This document shows positions 57,601 through 64,000 of a DNA stretch of 64,000 bases, piece by piece. Origin of the DNA: Uranotaenia lowii (lineage: Eukaryota; Arthropoda; Insecta; Diptera; Culicidae); the NCBI RefSeq assembly GCF_029784155.1, contig NC_073693.1, positions 138,001,988-138,065,987 on the forward strand. Direction: 5' to 3'. Below the pieces are notes generated by a model, which was not told the origin of the DNA, ran no database searches, and worked only from the letters and a program-made list of their open reading frames with translations. Position 1 is the stretch's first letter. Every line of letters begins with the position of its first letter. Both the position numbers and the translations under genes were made by a program.

Positions 57601-57850
57601 TTATGGTAAAAATAGTCCAATCAATTGTCTAATGCAGAATTATAATAAAAACTACCAGAACATAGATTTTACTATGTCTAAACAGCAGCTAAAAAGTGCT
57701 TTTTACGGCAACAGGCACTTAAGAACCTAATATTGTAGTATTCAAAGTAATATTAAGATTGTACTACTAGTTTTAAGAATATATATGTAGCCTACGATGT
57801 TTGAATAATAAATTTGAGAAATAAATAAATTGAAATTGAAATTGAAATTT
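54680..57850 (+). pseudogene. Non-LTR retrotransposon family E, broken and carrying a MITE
   Basis: A 5'-truncated element. The end of an endonuclease is readable near 54.73 kb (KIHLYGDFNQSNLQF, GDFN motif), and SKYVPIKLKRRTNNNRNPPW near 55.2 kb is the linker. After the MITE the frame resumes (RKTEENIKSNPRSFFKYVSS). The reverse transcriptase runs SKGPGPDGIPPLLLKNL near 56.25 kb, KQHGFVKGRSTATN near 56.53 kb, motif A LYTDFSKAFDRIDI near 56.63 kb, GVPQGSHLGPLLFILYVNDI near 56.81 kb and catalytic YADD near 56.9 kb. An in-frame TAA at 56783 and frameshifts near 54.95, 56.16 and 56.36 kb disable it. After the stop near 57730 come AATAAA and a TTGAAA-type tail at 57828-57849. It resembles the Jockey/CR1 group (inference). 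Confidence 0.87.
55393..55943. mobile_element. MITE inserted in family E
   Basis: The ends CCCAGCAAACAT and ATGTTTGCTGGG are exact inverted copies of 12 bp. The 551-bp interior interrupts the protein of the host element between FEAQQ and NRKTEEN. No clear target duplication (AAG/AGA) is seen. Noncoding. Confidence 0.7.
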
Positions 57851-58156
57851 AACGATTAGGTAGCATGCATTCTTATTTCTAAATCCAAGTCGAGCACATC
57901 ATTCTTTGAAATCACCTTAGTATTTACGGTAACCGTGAAATATAAAGTAAGTTCATGAAATTTTATCGTTTCGAAATAAACAGTGTATTACAGTGTTATT
58001 CTTGTGAATTTAAATGTTACAGGTTTTTTTCATGGTAAAATGAAAATCCGAATGATGGTAAACTTAAGCTATATTCACACTTTCATAATTTTTCGTGTGG
58101 AGATAATTTTTCATAACCGCGCGCCATTTTGTCGGATGATTACGCGTTTCTTGCAG
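57851..58156. other. Upstream part of the palindrome-rich region
   Basis: AT-rich DNA with ATGAAATTTTA and TTTTTTTCATGGT phrases that recur after the cassette. GTTACAGG near 58009 and TTTCTTGCAG at 58147-58156 are acceptor-like. No protein is seen before 58157. Confidence 0.4.
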
Positions 58157-58551
58157 CTGACTTATGGAAGGTAACCGAAATTCCGGTGGTATCGGTGAGT
58201 ATATTGTGCGTATTGCGTATAACACTTTGATAATAAGAAGTTAATTTGAAATTTTTGTTTCCAGAGGCAGATGGAGGGAAAAGGGAAATCCGGCTGTGGG
58301 ACTTCACGGAGAACAGCAACGGCATCGATTACGTGCACTTCCGGCAGATGGGAATGAAGACCTTTTCGATGGGATCTAGTTTTGGGCCTGGCAACCAGAT
58401 GATACGAGAATCCGCGACTGTTTCTGGACGAAATCATCCCGGGGCTGGAAAAGATGGACCGGAGTTGTGGTTGCGCAGAAGGAGCCCCGCCAAAACGCCA
58501 TGCCAAATTTTAAAAAATAAATTAAGTGAGTGTATCATCATAGTATATTAG
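58157..58551 (+). CDS. Two-exon gene-like cassette, unknown product
   Basis: Exon 1 (58157-58194) follows an acceptor-like TTTCTTGCAG and contains ATG at 58164. GTGAGT at 58195 and TTTCCAG ending at 58264 bound a 70-base intron. Joined, the frame is continuous: MEGNRNSGGI, then EADGGKREIRLWDFTEN, DYVHFRQMGMKTFSMGSS and LWLRRRSPAKTPCQILKN to a TAG at 58551. Exon 2 is distinctly GC-rich at third codon positions, unlike the AT-rich flanks, which supports real coding origin. A further donor (GTGAGTG at 58526) may lead to another exon. A TGA two codons before the ATG means translation would start in this exon or the exon is used differently. I do not recognise the protein; it may be a captured host-gene fragment. 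Confidence 0.42.
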
Positions 58552-59100
58552 GTAACAATTTGTAACAACAATAAAAATATTGAAAGAAAGTACAAAAATT
58601 TCTTTTTTAGCAATTTTTTGGGAAAAAAACTAAAAAAACTATTTTCAACCATGAAATTTCACGGTCACGAGAGCTTTTTACATATTATGAATAAACATTG
58701 AAGTTCATCGTGCTTCATTATCGTTAAAACCATAAAAAAAATCTATGAAAAGCGATGAATGTTACAGTTTTCTCAAAAAGGAACTGGAAGATGTAATAAC
58801 CACAAACTTCATATTTTTGTGTTTTAAAATGTATGGAAAAAAATTCATTTTTTCATTGTTAAGTTGCTTTTTTCATGGTAAATTTTGGCAAAACCATAAA
58901 TTTCACTGTCAAAAAATATGAATTTGACAGTATGTATATTCAAGGTTTCATCAACCATGATTCACATAGTATAAACCATAAAATTCATGGTTGCGCGAAA
59001 ATGAAATTCATGGTCTTTTCACAATGTTTTTCTATTCGGGCGTTGTGCGTTTTTTTGTGATTGATCGGTGGCAGAAAGCCCATGACAAATATCCCTCGTC
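58552..59100. repeat. Region of repeated ACCATGAAATTCATGGT-type palindromes
   Basis: Variants of ACCATGAAATTTCACGGT and its inverted forms occur near 58640, 58720, 58868, 58950, 58985 and 59005, in both orientations. Together with the copies left of the cassette they frame 58157-58551. This matches the architecture of the element at 26938-27654. The outer inverted ends were not securely defined. Confidence 0.5.
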
Positions 59101-59104
59101 CTGC

Positions 59105-59185
59105 ATGAAGCTCAAATAGTACACTTGTTAAGATGTCTGACTAGCAAGACGATATAGTTGCTGATGTGAGTTCTACTCTCTATAC
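59105..59185 (+). repeat. tRNA-like segment, possible SINE head
   Basis: Box A-like TAGTACACTTGTTAAGA near 59117 and box B-like GTGAGTTCTACTC near 59166, with GACTAGCAAGACG between them as in tRNA-derived SINEs. The box B is imperfect. A T-rich stretch follows. Confidence 0.35.
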
Positions 59186-59313
59186 GGCCCTGTAATTTTT
59201 TTTATTTTCTTGTTTCTGGGATGAATTATCCTATAGGAAAGAAATCCCATAAAATGTTTTCTTGTTTAGCTTGAATGTAGTGGTCGTGCATCATTTTGGT
59301 TGGGAGCTTGAGA

Positions 59314-59724
59314 GTCCTTGTCAAGGTTGCCGAAATCACAGAAAAATCTGTATTATCACAGAATTTTTGAGCAAAACTCCGTCACAGAATCTGTGTCACA
59401 GATCACAAAATTTTAAAACTTTACAGAATTCACAGATTTTCTAAATTTTGTACTGTTTTCAATAAATAATAAATTTTTATTTTACTTTCGACTTTTTATT
59501 TCTGACTCCAATTCATGAAAATATGAAAACAAGGTGAAGTTAATTGATTTTTGTCTATTGAAACTGTAAGTAGTTTCTGATTTGTTAATGTTTGGCATGA
59601 TTTTCCAATTAACTTCATGAAAATAGCTTCACAGAAAACCGTCAGAATTTTAGGATCCAATCACAGAATTCGAGATTTTTTTTTACAAATAAACAGATTT
59701 TTTTTCGACAACCTTGGTTCTTGT
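59314..59724. mobile_element. hAT-like MITE of 395 bp
   Basis: The ends CAAGGTTGCCGAAA and, inverted, CAAGGTTGTCGAAA match. The 8-base flanks GTCCTTGT and GTTCTTGT differ at one position, consistent with an old 8-bp duplication. The interior contains many CACAGAATT/ACAGATTTT phrases and no coding capacity. Confidence 0.75.
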
Positions 59725-59943
59725 GCCAGTAGTACTTTTTCAATCACTGTCTTCGGTACAGTGCACATTTCAGCGCATTTTCGGCACAGAGATTTGCTAA
59801 ATAGGCATTGGATTTTTGCAACCTCTTCTATCGGTGTAGTTGTAAGACTTGAAATGTTTTGACAGTACTTTGTTTTGGAATGTTTCCTATGTCAGTGCTG
59901 AAAATTTCATCAAGATTCGAATTTTTCAAAAAAGTTACACGTG
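59725..59943. other. Short spacer before the second transposase relic
   Basis: No recognised feature. Confidence 0.4.
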
Positions 59944-60406
59944 ATGGAAGCCGCGAGACAAAAATTTAATTTGGACACCAACGTCAAAAAAACCAACGTG
60001 GTCGGGTTAAAAAATCGCGAAATCGTTCAAAATGGTCAAATCGACCGTGTGCAGCGTTCTCAAACGTTTTCGTGAGATTGAGTCAGGTGTTGATAGCAAG
60101 GGTCATAATGGACCTAAGGATCGGAAACTGCATTTGCAGGTGTTGAGTACGATCAAGGTAAACCCAAGGGCAGTCGGACTATCACATCGCCAGGAAATTC
60201 AATGCAGAACGGTGCACCGTCAAAAGGATTCGTCTGCACGAAGGAATACGATCTTATCAGGCCAGTAAGCAACCAATAAGAACATTGAAGCAGAATTTAG
60301 TAGTTAAAGGACGTGCCTGGAAGTTATACAACAAGGTTCTAAGGAAGTACGACGGATGGACTACAAAACGTACGTGAAGATAGCTTTTGGGCAGTTTCCT
60401 GGCCAA
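59944..60406 (+). pseudogene. Second DD37E-type transposase relic, truncated by family B
   Basis: The frame starts MEAARQKFNLDT and continues, after a stop, as KIAKSFKMVKSTVCSVLKRF, the N-terminal helix-turn-helix. VLSTIKVNPRAVGLSHR and LVVKGRAWKLYNKVLRKYDG follow in other frames. The region of the first catalytic aspartate reads MDYKTYVK where the other relic has GDETYV. The reading ends at GQFPGQ (60406), where family B sequence begins. The rest of the catalytic domain is absent downstream in this window. Confidence 0.8.
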
Positions 60407-62398
60407 AATGGTCGATTATCGGAGAAAGGCGAAAGTCGGAATTGAGCAGGCACGTGCCGGGTCAGCCAAAGCAGCCGCCCTCTTACGATATGCGGAGCTG
60501 GAAAAGGCAGTTAAACGAGCTTGTAGACGAGACAAGAGAGCCTGGACAAACTCCCTAGCCGAAGAGGGAGAAAGAGCCGCCGCCATTGGAGATATCCGAT
60601 TATTATATTATGATACTTCTCGCCGCCTTAGTGGTGCAAGGACTAATGCAAGAATGCCGCTGAAAGACCGAGCAGGTCAGCTGCTGACAGATCGAACAGA
60701 TCAACTCAAGCGTTGGACTGAGCATTTTGAACAACTTTTCCGAGTTACAAATAGCGATGGCCAAAAGAACCAGCAGCTCGAGGCGCCCACAGTAAGTCGC
60801 ATTAATGACGTCAACTCGGAAGCGCCCTCGCTGGCTGAAATAGAAGCGGCAATCAAGGACATGAAATCCAACAAAGCGCCTGGAATCGATTGCATTTCTG
60901 CTGAAATGCTGAAAGCCGACCCTGCCCTGTCAGCACAAATGTTGCACCGTCTTTTCGCTGACATCTGGGATACTGCAACATTCCCGGCCGACTGGATGCA
61001 GGGTATCAGAATGGGGGTAGGCTTAATAGCGGATGCAGGGTATCCTCGTAAAGGTCCCGAAGAAAGGAGACCTGACAGAGTGCGGTAACTGGCGAGGCAT
61101 AACGTTGATCTGTACATCCCTCAGAGTACTCTGCAAAGTGATCCTGAACAGGATCCAGGAGAAAATCGACGCTACACTCCGACGGCAACAAGCTGGATTC
61201 CGATCCGGACGATCATGTGTGGACCACATCACAACGCTACGAATCATACTGGAACAAATCAACGAATTCCAGGACACTCTTCTGCTGGTTTTCGTTGATT
61301 TCGAAAAAGCATTCGACCGACTTAACCATGAAAACATCTGGGCGGCTCTAAGGCGAAGAGGGGTCCCAGAGAAACTAGTCCATCTCATCGAAGCACAATA
61401 CGAGGCATTTTCGTGCAAGGTCTTGCACGATGGTGTCCAATCCCGGTAACTGCTGGAGTGAGACAAGGATGTATCTTATCACCGCTACTTTTCCTCATCG
61501 TAATGGATGAGATTCTGACTATATCGATCGACTGTGCACCGAACCGAGGATTGCCGTGGAATCCTTCAACAATGGAGCAACTGAACGACCTTGACCTGGC
61601 TGATGATATTGTTTTGCTCGCCCAAACACAACCGGATATGCAGAGCAAACTCGACGACCTCACCGAAAGTTCCAAGGCAGCAGGTCTCAAAGTCAATGTC
61701 GGAAAGACCAAGTCGATAAAGATCAACACAGCAAATCCCTCCAGTTTCATGGTAGCTGGGCAACAAGTTGAGAAAGTGGAGTGCTTCCAATATCTTGGTA
61801 GCCAGATAACGCCTGATAGTGGTGCCAGGAAAGACATCGAAACCCGGATCAGAAAGGCCCGATTTGCGTTTGCGAGTCTCCGAAACATCTGGCGGTCACG
61901 CCAGATCTCTCAACGAACAAAAATCCGAATCTTCAACTCAAACGTCAAATCCGTACTGCTGTACGGGTGCGAAACTTGATGCACATATGCTGTAATGACG
62001 CGAAAACTGCAAGTATTTGTGAACCGCTGCCTGCGGAGTATCACCCAAGCTTGGTGGCCAGGCAACTGGATCTCAAATGAGGAACTACATCGCCGGTGTC
62101 ATCAAAGAGCGCTAGAAATCGAGATTCGGGAACGTAAGTTGAGATGGATTGGGCACACGCTGCGGGAAGATGAAAACGAGATTTGCAGAAAGGCGCTAAA
62201 TTGGAATCCAGAAGGTCATCGAAAAAGAGGCAGACCCAGAAACTCGTGGCGGCGAAGCCTAGCCGCTGAAATCCGCACAGTTGAGAACCTTAGCTGGCAG
62301 CAAGTGAAGACTCTGGCTCCAGATCGCCAGCAGTGGAGATCTTTTATCTCAGCCCTATGCGTCGGTCAATCGGCGCCGGACCCTTAGGTAGATAGGTA
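60407..62398 (+). pseudogene. Non-LTR retrotransposon family B, copy 3
   Basis: Very similar to 29591-31295 but reaching further 5' (RRKAKVGIEQARAGSAKAA, then ACRRDKRAWTNSLAEEGERA). Lesions: a 37-bp insertion at about 61007-61043 that duplicates GGATGCAGGGTATC, a 10-bp deletion near 61437 that removes part of the segment before motif B, and a TGA replacing a tryptophan codon near 61978. Reverse transcriptase motifs VDFEKAFDRLNH, VRQGCILSPLL and LADD are present in pieces. The 3' tail is TAGG/TAGA units instead of TAAG. No target duplication was found; the left side is transposase DNA and the right side family A DNA. Confidence 0.9.
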
Positions 62399-62399
62399 G

Positions 62400-63482
62400 G
62401 GCGGTTTCGTATGTTATTCACTATAGAGAGCTTTGTTTTGGGCACATCTTCACCATGACCAGATAGTGGTCTGACTCGATTTAAGCACCTCGACATGATC
62501 TGACGTCGATGCTGTCCGAGAAGTGTCGGTTGTCTATCAAAACGTGGTCGATATGTAATTGCGTTTGGTACTGTGATCTTCAGGTGTTGTGTTGGAGGCA
62601 GTGCTGGAAAAAGGTACTATGTACGGCCATTTGTTTAGAGGCGGCGAAACCTATTAGTATGAGACCATTTTCGTTCGTCGGTTGGTGCGCGCTGAACCTT
62701 TCAATTGTGTCGGTTTGAATTCCTCTTCCTGGCCGATCTGAGCGTTAAAATGCCCGATGACAATCTTGATATAATGTTTTAACCAGCGGTCTTATTTACA
62801 TTCCAGCTGCGCGTCGAATCCGTCTTTGTCACCAGTACTTCCGATGATCCTGATGTTGAAGAACCGGCCCTTGATTCTCAACCGGCACATTCGTGGGTCG
62901 ATCGGCCACCACCCGATCACGCCTTTCTGCTTCTCCCTCATCACTAAAAGAGCTGTTCCAAGCTTGTATGTGATGCCGCAGTTCTGGTAGATGGTATGAT
63001 CATCTCAGAACGCATGTACCGTGGAATTCTTCCAGCATACCTCCTGCAGTGCTTGAAATTTAGAGATCGGCAGTTCTATGTCCCAAGTTTCCGATCGCTC
63101 TGGTCCCTTTTTGTCACGTAGCTCTTGGCCGATTTCTATCCGAAATTCTTAGCTCGTTATTCGTTGCTAGGTGTCACGTGCACCAGGACGTTGTTGCACT
63201 CCGCAAGCCGGCCCTGACATGGCGAACATACGCATACGAATCTCCCTATCTCAGTTAGCATGCGACCAAAGTATCCACTGGGGATGGGTACCCAATATCC
63301 AGCTCGCACCTCAGCCAACACCTGTGGGAGGTTGAGAATCGGAGTTGTAAGACAAGAGGGGATATGACCACTACCCGAAGGTTGGGTGTTTGAAGTCTCG
63401 AGTTGCACATTGTCTACCATTCGCCAGCTTCTTTTTAAGGCGCATTGGATCAAATCTCGATCAGTGTAAATTAATAGGATTA
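62400..63482 (-). pseudogene. Non-LTR retrotransposon family A, copy 3
   Basis: Minus-strand relic collinear with 51.35-52.61 kb. It includes the upstream region (QLETSNTQPSGSGHIPSC), the endonuclease (IKGRFFNIRI; KIVIGHFNAQIGQEEEF, where the D of GDFNA has become H) and the FSDSIDVRSC end. It stops at the junction with family B at 62400. It lacks about 20 bases around the SPHLGS segment. The shared sequence with copy 2 ends at GGATTAGATA near 63482. Confidence 0.83.
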
Positions 63483-64000
63483 GATATAATTAATTTAGAA
63501 TGTAACCTAAAACCATACGCTTAAATACAGGGTGACAATAATATTCCCGTGTCACTGTGTACTTTAATAACGAGTACCAACTCTTATTGCCATTTAATTT
63601 CTTCGCATCCAACAACCGTACAATAACAACTTAAAAGTATGTACCTACTACACCAATAAATCAGAAAACGTTACAGATCGTTTCGGGGAGCTATTTGTGG
63701 CTACTTTATCACTAATAACTGGCTGATGATTGATCCAAGGGCACAAGACGCGTCGTCGGTATGTTGTAGGTATGCACGTGCCACCACATACCGCCCCCCC
63801 CCCCCCCCCCCTCTTCACTTCTTGCTGACCGGAGGCCCCGTCGAGAATCTGACTCCCTCTTCAGCAGTTGGTACTTACTTAGTCGGTTTTTGCGGGTGAG
63901 ACAAATTTAGTCCTATTTAATTGCGGGTGTTGAAAAAGTGCCGTGATGATTTTACCATATGACAGAGCGTGTAGTTTTCGATTTGTACACGTATTAAGTA
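63483..64000. other. Spacer with a C tract
   Basis: No gene recognised. A run of 18 C lies at 63794-63811. Confidence 0.5.

Overview
This window looks like repeat-dense intergenic DNA from a large insect genome, most likely a culicine-type mosquito. The reasons are its AT-rich background, the density of decayed non-LTR retrotransposons, Ty3/gypsy, hAT and short inverted-repeat elements, and two mariner-like transposase relics. One relic has exactly 37 residues between its second and third catalytic acids, the DD37E arrangement described from mosquitoes. The species is an inference; no host gene was recognised with certainty and there is nothing bacterial here.

Layout. 1-3.2 kb: fragments of an endonuclease/reverse-transcriptase retrotransposon (family A). 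3.2-6.1 kb: a complete non-autonomous LTR retrotransposon on the minus strand, with identical 156-bp LTRs, primer site, purine tract and a 5-bp target duplication, but no recognisable protein. 6.1-11 kb: sparse DNA with a tRNA-derived SINE. 11-12.6 kb: a 9-bp minisatellite. 13.5-18.6 kb: a long inverted repeat whose right arm is split by a 5'-truncated retrotransposon (family C). 21-22.5 kb: a TA-flanked inverted-repeat element filled with satellites. 23.7-25.3 kb: a DD37E transposase pseudogene split by a family B retrotransposon. 25.7-27.7 kb: a Jockey-like fragment and three short inverted-repeat elements. 28.2-38.1 kb: a nested stack in which a tandem-repeat 3' tail carries a hAT element, the hAT carries a family B retrotransposon, the tail ends in a long AT tract, and a Ty3/gypsy element sits in that tract and runs into a 500-N gap. 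40-44.7 kb: a kilobase-scale palindrome of simple repeats and a pentanucleotide array of nearly 1.9 kb. 47-54.2 kb: inverted-repeat elements, a second family A copy and a 1.6-kb foldback element. 54.7-57.9 kb: a broken non-LTR element (family E) carrying a MITE. 57.9-59.1 kb: a spliced gene-like cassette among repeated short palindromes. 59.3-63.5 kb: a MITE, a second DD37E relic, a third family B copy and a third family A copy.

How the parts relate. Almost everything is a record of successive insertions, and target-site duplications give the order in several places. The most interesting structures are four hairpins in the gypsy leader with different stems and a nearly invariant loop, a candidate -1 frameshift heptamer at the gag/pol overlap, the non-autonomous LTR element, two palindrome-rich elements that each carry a small intron-containing cassette, and two very long inverted repeats. 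All assignments rest on reading motifs and repeats directly; no database search was possible.
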